DNA from: Mauremys mutica | Lineage: Eukaryota; Chordata; Testudines; Geoemydidae | Direction of reading: 5' to 3' | NCBI RefSeq assembly: GCF_020497125.1 | Contig: NC_059087.1 | Location: forward strand, 15,161,925-15,225,924 | Length of the DNA: 64,000 nucleotides | Shown: positions 32,322 through 43,697 of the stretch, in pieces | Layout of the letters: each line of letters begins with the position of its first letter | Position numbering within the stretch: the first letter of the stretch is position 1 | The notes under the pieces: model-generated | Told to the model about the DNA's origin: nothing | Database searches by the model: none | Seen by the model: only the letters and a program-made list of their open reading frames with translations | Made by a program: the position numbers and the translations under genes

Positions 32322-33604
32322 TTCAGTCTTTGGCTCATTTAAACTGAAGCTCTGATATGGTCTGTGTTTTATGTGTATTAATTTTCTTTATTCTTTTAAT
32401 GCTGACAAAAAAAAAAGCTGTTCATGAGAGCCCAGCGAGTTTCTTTTAAATGATGTATTATTTACACAGTAGTAATGGCTCCTTTGTAAATATGTTGTTT
32501 GAAACTTTTTAACAGGCATATTATCATTTAAATTCACACACTGAGACTATTTAAAATATGCATTACAGTGTACATATGTATTTAGGGACTTGGGTGTATT
32601 ACTTTAGCCTAATGTGTAATCCATCTTTTCACTGTGTATTTAGGGACATTTAAATCCATGGATTATTCAGCTGTTGAAGATGCACATTAGCTCTGTGACC
32701 TGAAAATGATATTAAATTTTTGTTTAACAACAACAAAAAAAGTGTGTGTGAACCGTAAACTGCTTTTCTAGGGGAAATGAGATTCACCTGAGTCCTGCAA
32801 TTGGATCCAGTGAAGTGGACCCCTCCCGCCCCCCAATTAAAACTAGTGGAGTTCTTCACAGTGGCAAAAACCAGTCTATGTGGATCTGATGGCTTAACTG
32901 GTGCCAGATATTTTGGATTATTTTTCGCCAGTCACACCAAATGACATCTACATACTATGAATGAACTGACTGAAAAATGGCATTTGAAATAAAACCCAAG
33001 ATATTTTCAAATGCACAGTACAAGCACAAAAAGGCGAAACCATTCATGTATATTTTTATCTTTAAAATGGCTGGCCAGATTTGTTTTCATCTTTTTGCTT
33101 TTTTAAACTGTTCCCAGACTAAGATCTCGTAATACACAATTGCTGACTGGAAGAAATATTTATCGGCATTCTGGAAAATAAGATGCATAATAAGACCACA
33201 GCCTTTGATGGTCTAGTAGTTGGGCTTATAAATATTAGCAAATATGTTTCTTTTTAGAATTTTACTGTATTGGTATCCAGAAAAATCGGGAATGGTGAAT
33301 TCTTCCTCCCTGGCCCTGCAATCTTCATCTATGCCATTCAGGTCCCGACAAAATGGAGAGAAACTAAACAGTTTAAATTTTAAGCAGCATGCTACATACT
33401 CAGTTCTTGGCAACAGCTGTGACTAGGGAAGTATAAAAAGAGTTTTCTTTGTCAAAGTTGCTGTCATATGAGAAGTAGTGAAAGTTAGCATGATTGGGAA
33501 CTAACAATTTATAAAGCCTTGATTTTAGGTCTTCTGTCTGGTATTCTTCCAACCAAAGGTTGAACAAAGTCATGCTCAATTGTGTGTTTGTGTGTGTTCG
33601 TGTT
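32322..33604. other. no gene seen
   Basis: AT-rich non-coding sequence without recognised repeats. Confidence 0.5.
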
Positions 33605-35491
33605 CTAAATCAAGGAGACACAATTACGTAGGGACAAAATTAGAACGGCCAAGGCACAAAACGAGCTCAAACTAGCTAGAGACATAAAGGGTAACACGAA
33701 AACATTCTACAGATACATTAGAAGCAAGAGGAAGACCAAGGACAGGGTAGGCCCATTACTCAATGAGCGGGGGAAAACAATAACAGAAAATGTGGAAATA
33801 GCAGAGGTGCTTAATAACTTCTTTGTTTCGGTTTTCACCAAGAAGGTTGGTGGTGATTGGACATCTAACATAGTGAATACCAGTGAAAATGAGGTAGGAT
33901 CAGAAGAGGCTAAAATAGGGAAAGAACAAGTTAAAAATAACTTAGACAAATTTAGATGTTTTCAAGTCCTCAGGGCCTGATGAAATGCATCCTAGAATAC
34001 TCAAATTGCTGACTGAGGAGATATCTGAGCCATTAGCGATTATCTTTGAAAAGTCATGGAAGACAGGAGAGATTCCAGAAGACTGGAAAAGGGCAAATAC
34101 AGTGCCAATATATAAAAAAGGAAATAACGACAACCCTGGGAATTACAGACCAGTCAGCTTAACTTCTGTGCTGGAAAGATAATGGAGCAAATAATTAAGC
34201 AATCAATTTGCAAACAGCTAGAAGATAATAAGGTGATAAATAACAGTCAGCATGGATTTGTCAAGAACAAATCATGTCAAACCAACGGGATAGCTTTCTT
34301 TGACAGGGTAACAAGCCTTGTGGATCGGGGGAAAGCGGCAGAAGTGATATATCTTGACTTTAGTAAAGCTTTTGATACTGTTTCACAAGACCTTCTCATA
34401 AACAAACTAGGGAAATGCAACCTAGATGGAGCTACTGTGAGGTGGGTGCAAAACTGGTTGGAAAACCGTTCCCAGAGAGTAGCTATCAGTGGTTAACAGT
34501 CATACTGGAATGCATAACGAGTGGGGTCCCACAGGGATTGGTTCTGGGTCCGGTTCAGTTCAATATCTTCATCAGTGATTTAGATAATGGCGTAGAGAGT
34601 ACACTTATAAAGTTTGTGGATGATACCAAGCTGAGAGGGGTTGCAAGTGCTTTGGAGGATAGGATTAAAATTCAAAATGATCTGGACAAACTGGAAAAAT
34701 AGTCTGAAGTAAATAGGATGGCATTCCATAAGGACAAATGCAAAGTACTCCATTTAGGAAGGAACAGTCAGTTACACACATACAAAATAGGAAATGACTG
34801 CCTAAGAAGGAGTACTGCGGAAAGGGATCTAGGGGTCATAGTGGACCACAAGCTAAATATGAGTCAACAGTGTAACGCTGCTGCAAAAAAATTGAACATC
34901 ATTCTGGGATGTATTACCAGGAGTGTTGTAAGGAAGACACGAGAAGTAATTCTTCCGCTTTACTCCGTGCTGATTAGGCCTCAACTGGAGTATTGTGTCC
35001 AGTTCTGGGCTCCACATTTCAAGAAGGATGTGGACAAACTGGAGAGAATCCAGAGAAGTGTGACAAAAATGATTAAAGGGCTAGAAAACGTGACCTATGA
35101 GGGAAGACAAACCTATGGGTTTGTTTAGTCTGGAAAAGAGAAGACTGAGAGGGGACATAAGAGTTTTCAAGTACATAAAAGGTTGTTACAAGGAGGAGGG
35201 AGAAATATTGTTTTTCTTAACCTCTGAGGATAGGACAAGAAGCATTGGGCTTAAATTGCAGCAAGAGAGGTTTAGGTTGGATATTAGGGAAAACTTCTTA
35301 ATTGTCAGGGTGGTTATGCACCAGAATAAATTTCCTAGGGAGGTTGTGGAATCGCCATCACTGATGATTTTTAAGAGCAGGTTAGAAAAACACCTGTCAA
35401 GAGTGGTCTAGATAATACTTAGTCCTGCCACGAGTGCGGGGGACTGGACTAGATGACCTCTCAAGGTCCCTTCCAGATCTATGATTCTATG
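33605..35491 (+). mobile_element. CR1 LINE, 5' truncated, 1.9 kb
   Basis: The longest CR1 copy here. It encodes, across several frames, the CR1 RT region: 33792-33980 (VGGDWTSN..), 33985-34182 (AIIFEKSWKTGEIPEDWKRA), 34182-34496 ([13 protein letters not shown], catalytic Asp), 34415-34702 (GVPQGLVLGP; FVDDTKL), 34718-35128 (FHKDKCKVLHLG) and 35097-35411. At least five frameshifts or stops break it, so no enzyme is made. The endonuclease part and 5' UTR are absent. It ends with GACCTCTCAAGGTCCCTTCC and GATTCTATG, the CR1 tail. No TSD seen, as usual for CR1. It is less decayed than the copies at 7539 and 46690. Confidence 0.93.
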
Positions 35492-37899
35492 CTATTGCTT
35501 TCCTACCTTTATAAGAGCTGCTGACCAGCTGTAGAAAGTTTGGCTATCTAGAAACAACATATTTGCTGCACTTCGCTTCATTTGCGTTTTGTTTATTTCC
35601 AAGGATACTTACATGAGAAAGGATCTTTGTTTCTTAACAGTTTGCCCAGTCTTGAAGTGTGGATATGGATCAACACATCTGGCAACTCAGCAAATGAGAG
35701 GGAGCAGCCTGGTAATATTGGCCATGTGACTTGCTCATATTTAATAAACCACATCTTTGTACTGGATCATTCAGGATTGTGAAATAGGGACATGCATAGT
35801 CAAGGAAACAGAGTCTCTTTTGTTTGTTATACATAGTCCTTTTTCCTCACTAAATCTCTCTTCTCAGGAAACCCTTCCTTTTTACCAGCCTTGTCCTTAA
35901 TCTGCCTAACTTTCTGTGCACCTAGTACTATCCAGCACTAGTTGCCTCTAGGTTCTGGACATCTGTGACCTGATTTTTTTTTTTCCCCCACCGGTGCTGA
36001 GCACCTACAACTCCAACTGAAGTCAGTGGTAGTTTTTGGAGGCTTGGCAACTCTCTGAAATTCAGGACTTTTTCTACAAAGTTTTGTTTCCTTCTTGACC
36101 ACCTGCAGACACTTGTTGGTATAAAATACAGACGAGAGTAACTGATTGAGGCTGCTGATATATCACTTTTTGTGCCTATATTGTGGTAACCACTGCAAAA
36201 GGTTGCAGGGTGTGTCGGAGAGCTGAAATTTTTGAGGTGGAAACAGCAAAGCCCCTTCAAAGGAAGAGAGCAGACACAGGTATGGAACCAGGTTGGGGGT
36301 AAGCCACTGAAGGGAGAAGGGGAGTGCAAAAAGTGGTAGCTGTTAGTCTCATTCAGAAGCAGCATCGGATGTGGAAATTCCTTCCCTCCAATCATGTTGG
36401 CTGAACTGAATTGATAACAGGAGCCCTTAAGTATCTCAGCTATACATATCTCTGATAACTAGTAAAAGTCAGCTCTTCAGAATGCAAAAAGGGAAGATAC
36501 CTTGGAGAAACAGTTTGAGACAATACATCTCAGGCATGGAAGCACTCCAGCCTAAAGAGGTGTTGGGTTCTAGGGAATGAGCGGCTTTGGAAGGGTTTTC
36601 CTTCTACCCACATCTCCAACAGATTGACTCTTTTCAAAGCCCCAGGGTTAAAGTGCTCTCTATGTCCATTTCTCATTCTATTAGTTGGTGTTTCAACAGT
36701 GCTTTGAAGATGTACAATGCAGTGAAAATGCCATTAGAGCCTTTCAACGGGATTTGTGCTCCTAAACCCCTTAGATGCCTTTGAAAATCTCCCACAAAAT
36801 CAATAAGGCAAAAACCTTCAGTAGTTGTGTGTTTTCCCTGCATATCCGCCCATTCACACACAGTCTTACAATCATCTACTCCCTTTGCTCATAAATATTT
36901 AGCTAGTGGGAGCCAGCTACATAAGTAAACCTTCCATCCTGCTTATGGCTGTTCCCCCTTTAATCCTTAATCCCTTTGCACTATCTTTCATGTCCCTTAA
37001 CCTGCAGAGGACTGACTGTTTGCATTTAATTCTTCTTACACATGCCCTGGAGCACAAATGGCTCGTCAGGTTTAAGATAAAGTGAACGTGTACTGCCATC
37101 AGTAGAGTAACCAGGCTTTGTGAGATCAGAGAACTTATTGCCAAGGCAGGCCTGGGTAACGGGAGTACGAATAAATCAATGAATGAATAAGTGATTCCAT
37201 TGCATTTCCTTCATCAGCAAGTACATTGACTTTTCTAGGACAAACTTCTTCCCTTGGAAATTTTGTGAGTGCTATTCACATGTCCCCCTGCTTCCTTGTT
37301 TCTAGTCAAGCAAATACCGCAATTGCAAGGATGGCACAGTCAAAGTGGACTAGGAAGATGATTTTTAGCTGTGTCCAGGGTGGACTGCAGTGGAGAGGAG
37401 AAGGGGGATGGGGGGTAATGATGTGTGTTCCAAGAAGGAGGGGTTTACAGTAGTCAGACAGGAGATGTGGAGGACCTGGATAGAGATTTTATCTGTGTGG
37501 ACAGAAAGATCAAATCAGAGGAGTATTGTGAAAGAAAAAGCAATATGATTCATCACTGACAGGACATGTGGAAAAAGGAAAATGGAGATGTCAAAGGCCA
37601 CAAGCGTCTTGAATTCCCTCTTCAAACCACAAAAATCTCAGACTTTCTTTCTTTTGAAGCTGTGCATAGCCCAGTCTCTGAATTGGTGGATGTGAATGAA
37701 AAACTACTTTTCCTCAGTAATAAAATGGCCGCCTCCTCAGTGCTTTCTTGCTTTGGGGTGGGGGAGCAGGGCTCAACATCAGCTAGCAGTAGTCTTGGTC
37801 CTTCCCCTTTTTTTCCTCCATCCAGGCCAGCACATTTTCCTCATAAGGCGATCACTTTTTTCTGTGCAATTCACACTCTGTTAAATTACATTTCCTGGC
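35492..37899. other. gene-free stretch
   Basis: No coding exon supported. A weak foldback-type repeat may lie at 36600-36800 (TTTCAAAGCCCC .. GATGCCTTTGAAAATCTC). The 155-codon open frame on the minus strand (35928-36395) has no motif and no splice context. Confidence 0.45.
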
Positions 37900-38056
37900 A
37901 GACTGTCCGTTGTTGGGGTGGTACGTCCAGGTCTTCGGCGGTGGGTCCTTCAGTCTGTCGCTTCCTCTTTGGCAGCACTTCGGCAGCTGCTCAATCGGGC
38001 TTCCCCCCCACCCCTTTGCTGCCACTTGGGGTGGCAAAAAAGCTGGAGCCGGCCCT
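37900..38056. mobile_element. hAT-type MITE fragment
   Basis: Ends with GCTGGAGCCGGCCCTG at 38056, the terminus of the GGCGGCTC family (compare CTGGAGCCGCCCCTG ending at 16140), preceded by GCCACTTGGGGTGGCAAAA. The left terminus and TSD are not found, so it is truncated or diverged. It creates most of the 3' part of a 169-codon open frame (37566-38075), which is therefore not a gene. Confidence 0.6.
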
Positions 38057-40491
38057 GCTTAAAACTGTCCATTAACTCATCAGTAGCCAAAAGACATTGT
38101 GCTCTCGTCCTCACCCTAAAATGAAGTAATTTGATTCTATTGTCCTCTTGACTGCCAGGATTTCAGGACCCAGAATTCTCGAATATGGTCCCTTCTGTTG
38201 CTCTTCCTGTCACCTTGCATAAGCACTGTTCTTGAGGAGGAGGAATACTGTGGGTTTTGGGGACTGCATGTAAACATGCAGCTGCATCACTCAGTATATT
38301 AGGCACGTAATTGGTGGTCAAAACATAGCTGATATATGCAGAAGTCATTGTGATTAGTTTAAAAGTGCTCTTTGTTCTGTTCCTTCACTCTAACTCTACC
38401 CCCAAAAATTCAGATTGCCGAAGGAGTGATTTGACTTTGTCATTTGGAAAATATTTTTGTTGTTTGCTTTCAGATTGCCCCTTGAATCACATTTATTTTT
38501 CAACCACAAGGAACACAAACAACTGTAATAAAAAACAAAAGTTAGAAAACAATGGAGGTCAATAGAGAACAACTGAAATCTCAACAAAAACCATATCAGA
38601 TACATTCCCACCAATTTAATTCAGGTGAACAATATCTTCATATTTTTAGAGAGAATGCCCCCATGCTAAGGAGTGAAACAGAGATTTGGACAAAATGCAC
38701 ATTGTGGGTGTTTTAAGGTAATTAACGTTGTTTGGCTCAGCCTCAGTAAGAACAGGCTTGCTGCTAGTAAGATTTTTGGTTATACATGGTTGTTTATTTA
38801 AATTAAGGGCTTGGGAAAGAGCTAATAGACGCTGTTTTTTGCATAAAGTTGAACTAGGTCCCATATGCAATGGAAGCATAACAGGCTGTAAATAGAAACG
38901 TTGAGTATATCCTGCAAGGAAACTTCAGAAGTAAATTAAAATATTGTACTCGGTTCAAAGGTTTCTATAAAAGCATGCATTTTGTAATAAATAATGTCAA
39001 AAAACTTTTTAAAGTTTTCTAAAATATGTTACTTCATTTTGGTGAGAAAATCCCCTTTCTATCTCACTTTACTTCCCCACTCCCTCCCCAAGGAGAACCG
39101 AGGCAGTGGCAAAGATCGGAGAGCATGTGGGTTTCTCTCTCTCTATCTCTCTCTCTCTCCAGAAGGAAGCAAGTTTTTTGACATTTTCGCAACCAAAAAT
39201 TTTCATTTGGTCTAAAATGCTTTTTCAGCTGGAAAAGGATTTGGTGGAAAGTTGTTTGTTTTTTCTCTTTTTCCCTACCAGCTCAAGTGATATTCAACAG
39301 CACCCCTGTTTGCTATTCAGGTGTATGTCCCCAGCTAGTTCGCGTGTACAACTGGGCACTCATTTAGGAGCATATTTGGGCATGCATGATTCCACATTTC
39401 TAACTGTAAGATCTCTTTGAAAGGCTTTATAAAAGATCTTTCTAGTTATTTGTGTGTGTACCCTACTGCACGCATAAATGCCTTCTTCAAACCTTAGCCC
39501 TGAATGAATAAATCTAAAATGAGGCATTTCCAAGCATAGTGGAGACACTGCTCGCTGTTTTGGACTTTACAGCAAGCTTAAGCTGTCATTCACCTGACAG
39601 TAGCCAAGACGCTAAACGGGCAGGCAGAGATTTCCTGAAGACTATGCAAAGTGTCAAATGCCCAATATAGGTGAGTGGGGGAGGGTGTATATATGGATGT
39701 GGCGAGGAATTCTTAAGCTGTCTAAGAACAGCTAGAGATGAGCCCAAACAACACCTTAGTTCTGAACTCCCCAAATTTTGGAAGACTCCAGATCCAGAAC
39801 TCGCTTGGGCCAACCTCACAGGAATTGCTGAGCTCTCCCCTGCTTTTTCTGCATGTTTTTGTTGTTGTCCATTTTAAAGGCATTTCATAACCGTTTTCCT
39901 TATATACTTATCCACTTCTCACCTTATTCATTCTGGCCTTGAGCCTCTCCCATGAAAACCAAATGGGAACTTAGTCAGTAGGGTCAAGCCCTCATCAGAT
40001 TGCCATGTCCCTGATATCAAATTATCACCACTCCTTATTTAAAAATGCAATGCAGTATTCTGCAGTAAGGGTCCAGAACTCTGCAGTGTAAAGGACTGGC
40101 ATTGCAATGCTTCTCCAAAGAGTGTCATGAGGTTTTATTTGTTTGTTTTTTTTAATTATTTTAAGAAGCAAATTCTGATGTCACCAACCTTAGGTTGTGA
40201 CAGAGAATGAAATGGCCATATGAAAAGATTTATTTTTTTAAATATGATCAGTAATAACAACGGAAAAGTCTGCATGGCAGCTTAATGGGATTTTTACAGT
40301 GACATTTTTATAGTATTTTATTTTAGATTTCTGCTGCTTAAAAAAGGGAGGTGTCTGTCCAAATACTATATCTGTTCTTGATATTACTTGTACATACTGT
40401 CGTCCACCACAAGCAAGCAGCCTCCACGGCAAGTAAGCAGCAATTGCATCTTTTCATAGTACCCAACCAGGTAAATGAAAAAACCCAAACC

Positions 40492-40494
<3 letters not shown>
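38057..40494. other. no gene seen
   Basis: Non-coding, partly CT-rich (39136-39161). No repeats or exons that I can support. Confidence 0.5.

Positions 40495-40539
<45 letters not shown>
40495..40539. repeat. (CT)n microsatellite
   Basis: 45 bases of uninterrupted CT repeat. The poly-Leu/Ser and Arg/Glu open frames crossing it on both strands are artefacts of the repeat. Confidence 0.98.
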
Positions 40540-40543
<4 letters not shown>

Positions 40544-40684
40544 AATTCCCGGTTAGTTGTGTTTGAGCTTGGCAAGGACTACTTTGAGTTGCCATATCTA
40601 AGCCTTCTCTTACACAGCCAGAGGGAAAACTTTTACAGTTGTTTAAAAATAAGTAGTACTCCATAGATTTTCTTCAGAGAAAAG

Positions 40685-41115
40685 TTTCTTGCAACAAAGC
40701 CCGATGCCAGCTCTGTCCACGTATCTATTCAAGTGACACCATCATAGGACCTAATCACATCAGCCACGCCATCAGGGGCTCGTTCACCTGCACATCTATC
40801 AACGTGATATATGCCATCATGTGGCAGCAATGCCCCTCTGCAATGTACATTGGCCAAACTGGACAGTCTCTACGCAAAAGAATAAATGGACACAAATCTG
40901 ACATCAGGAATCATAACATTCAAAAACCAGTGGGAGAACACTTCAACCTCTCTAACCACTCAGTGACAGACTTGAAGGTGGCAATTTTGCAACAAAAAAA
41001 CTTCAAAAACAGACTCCAAAGAGAGACTGCTGAACTCGAATTAATATGCAAATTAGATACAATTAACTCAGGCTTAAACAGAGACTGGGAATGGTTGGGT
41101 CATTACACTAATTGA
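40685..41115 (+). pseudogene. GIY-YIG endonuclease remnant of Penelope-like element
   Basis: A single stop-free frame to the TGA at 41113-41115. It has CQLCPRIYS (Cys motif before the endonuclease), HISHAIRGSFTC, then the GIY-YIG core: VIYAIMWQQCPSAMYIGQTG, with LRKRINGH and GEHFN following. GIY-YIG endonucleases cut the target for Penelope elements. The N-terminal reverse transcriptase is absent, so the product could not retrotranspose, although the endonuclease core looks little damaged. The GTG at 40804 often taken as start is internal to the real frame. Confidence 0.88.
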
Positions 41116-41393
41116 ATCTATTTCCCTATGTTAAGTTCTCCTCACACCTTCTATGGGTCATCTTAATTATCACTTTAAAAGTTTTTTTTTCTCCTGCTGA
41201 TGATAGCTCATCTCAGTTGATTAGACTTTTCCTGTTGATATGCATACTTCCACCTTTTCATGTTCTCTGTATGTATAAATATCTCCTGTCTGTGTGTTCC
41301 ATTCTATGCATCTGAAGAAGTGAGCTGTAGCTCACAAAAGCTCATGCTGAAATAAATTTTTTAGTCTCTAGGTGCCACAAGTACTCCTGTTCT
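40685..41393 (+). mobile_element. Penelope-like element, 5' truncated, 12-bp TSD
   Basis: 709 bp flanked by a perfect 12-bp TSD, TTCAGAGAAAAG, at 40673-40684 and 41394-41405. It contains the C-terminal GIY-YIG frame, a 3' UTR, and the family tail CATCTGAAGAAGTGAGCTGT .. TTTTTTAGTCTCTAGGTGCC. The reverse transcriptase is lost by 5' truncation. It is of the same family as 43147-43685 and shares tail words with 27592-27773. Confidence 0.92.
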
Positions 41394-41405
41394 TTCAGAG
41401 AAAAG

Positions 41406-42744
41406 GAGTCCCTTTTCAACATGTATCTCCAACAACTGCTCTAAGCATGGTATCAATGGCATTTTATCGCAGGATTAAGCTAATTTTAGCTCAGCACAGT
41501 TGAAAGTTCGCAGTACAATGTATCTGCTTGCCTTAACCTCCCCCCAAAATAGTCCTTCCTCTTATTGAAACTTTCAAACAGTGAGCACACACAGGTCTCA
41601 GGACACGGTCTTTCCAATGGCAGAGCCAGTCTTTATGTGCTTGAAAACCACACTTTCCACTGTGTGCCTATACCAGCTGCTTGCATTTAAATGCAGGTCA
41701 CATTCACACAGACTAGAAAGCATCACAAACCCGTACAAATTGCTAACATGGGAATTTAGGTCCTTGCAACCAGTGCACTGTAGCCAAGGGGCAGTCTATC
41801 ATTTTCCCATTAAATCTTTAAATAATAATAATAAAAAAAGGCTTTCTTTTTTGCACAAGTTACTGCTGGCTGGGATAACTTTGCTACAGTTCATTATTTT
41901 TTGAACAGGTTGACAAATGTATTAAGCGGCCATAAAACTTACGAGTTTAGTGGTCTGAGGCGGCACCAATCATCTTGTCAATCCACCTGTCACCCTGGAT
42001 ACAATGCCTGCAGCGTATCGGGGTGGGGGAGGGGAAGCTCGGAGGGAGCAGCCATTGCCGTAAAATGGTTTCAAATTGCTGATCGGAGTGGAAGATGACA
42101 GAAAAACGTACGTTTGAACCCAATCCAAAATCAAGGTTCCCTGAATGCAGCATGGACAAATTTTATTGGTGGGAGCGGAATGAGAACTGGAGGTGGAAAA
42201 GAGAAGTTTGTCCTGCTGGATTCTCTATAACCAAGAATCAGACACGTTCTACAAGTCTCTCCCCACAGTGTGTAATTTGGATCAACTGGGGTCATAGTTT
42301 GGAGAAGAAATAGACTGTTCTACTAAAGACAATCATATGACTGACACTATTTTAACTCAGTAATTTTCTTCCTTAATGCAGTGTGATTTGGAGAAAATTG
42401 GTAAATGAAGCCTTGTTATCGAGAATATAATAGGTGGTTGTTGTTTTAAATACACCATAGCCTAGCTGAGGGTCAAAAAATGTAGGTTGCTTTTTTTAAA
42501 CCAGGTGTTAATGTTTCCTGACAATGTCCACTGGATGTACTGAAACTGATAGTGGCCTGAAGTTAACTGCAGTGCATATCTCATAATCAGAAGAGCCATA
42601 AAAAAGGAGGGAAAGGTAGCATTCTCCTCGATGTGTCTGTCAATAAGTTGTTTTTTCCTGTGATTGCAGGGATAGCATTTGCTTCATCATGAGACTGGTC
42701 TAGTAATTTAGCAGATAAAATGAGGTCACTGCTGAAAATTACTT
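41406..42744. other. no gene seen
   Basis: Non-coding sequence. Open frames at 41581-41904 and 42095-42313 have no motif or splice support. Confidence 0.5.
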
Positions 42745-43134
42745 GCTTGTCACGGCTTGGTTGTGGGTGACCAAACCTAATAATTGGAGTCCGCAGACAT
42801 GAGACAGGAGTGAAGAGTTGGCTGAGTGAGGATACTGGGAGGCCTGAAGCAAGGAGACAAATTGGAGATCAGAACCATGAGTCGGGAGCCAGAATCAGGC
42901 TGAGTCAAGATAGCAGGGATCAGAGGCAGGAGACAAACTTGAAATCAGGAGCCACAAGTCAAATGCCAGGCGTCAAGCTGGGTTGGGATGCCAGGAAATT
43001 AAGACGGGGAAGCGGGACCAGGAACCATAGTCCAGAGCAGGGTGGAGCCCTGTTGTTTGTACAGTTTAAGTTGGGCCATCAGACCGATCAGCAGCTCTGG
43101 GACTCCACCATTCCGGCCTTATGGGCAGGGCCTC
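42745..43134. repeat. GA-rich quasi-tandem repeat, interrupted by Penelope copy
   Basis: Irregular recurrences of GGAGNCA / AATCAGG / GGAGACAAA words (for example GGAGACAAATTGGAGATCAG and GGAGACAAACTTGAAATCAG) across 42780-43030. It resembles a dispersed reptile repeat with internal 15-45 bp periodicity. The same repeat appears to continue after the Penelope insertion, at 43698. No frame is meaningful. Confidence 0.5.
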
Positions 43135-43146
43135 TCACTAGAGCTG

Positions 43147-43685
43147 AAACAACGAGGAGTCCTTGTGGCCCCTTAGAGACTAACAAATTTATTTGAGCAT
43201 AAGCTTTCGTGGGCTAGAACCTATTTCATTAGATGCATGAAGTGAAAAATAGAGGAGCAGGTATAAATACTTGAAAGGATGAGGGTTGCTTTACCAAATG
43301 TGAAGTCATTCTAATGAGATAAAACAATTAACAGCAAGATACCAAGGGAGAAAAATAACTTTTGAAGTGGTAAGAGAGTGGCCCATTACAGGCAGTTGAC
43401 AAGGTGTGAGTAACAGTAGGGAGAAATTAGCATTGGGGAAATTTAGTTTTTGTAATGACCCAGCCACTCCCAGTCTTTATTCAGGCCTAATCTGATGGTG
43501 TCCAGTTTGCAAATTAATTCCAGTTCTTCATGTTGGAGTCTGTTTTTGAAGTTTTTTTGTTGAAGAATTGCCACTTAGGTCGGTTATTGAGTGACCAGAG
43601 AGACTGAAGTGTTCTCCTACTGGTTTTTGAATGTTATGATTCCTGATGTCACATTCCAAATGTCTGTAATGGGCTCTGAAACCTG
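43147..43685 (-). mobile_element. Penelope-like element, reverse copy, 12-bp TSD
   Basis: 539 bp flanked by a perfect 12-bp TSD, TCACTAGAGCTG, at 43135-43146 and 43686-43697. On the minus strand it reads IRNHNIQKPVGEHFSLSGHS and, after frameshifts, the GHYKN-type end, then the tail with CCCACGAAAGCTTATGCTCA and TTTGTTAGTCTCTAAGGGGC. The GIY-YIG catalytic core is lost by truncation. More decayed than 40685-41393. Confidence 0.9.
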
Positions 43686-43697
43686 TCACTAGAGCTG

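Noticed and set aside
35928..36395. 155-codon minus-strand open frame
   Set aside because: No domain or splice sites; this length is expected by chance in 64 kb of non-coding DNA.
37566..38075. 169-codon open frame
   Set aside because: Its 3' part is a hAT-type MITE fragment, the rest has no motif, and there is no splice support.
40351..40666. Ser/Leu- and Arg/Glu-rich open frames
   Set aside because: Produced by the (CT)n microsatellite at 40495-40539.
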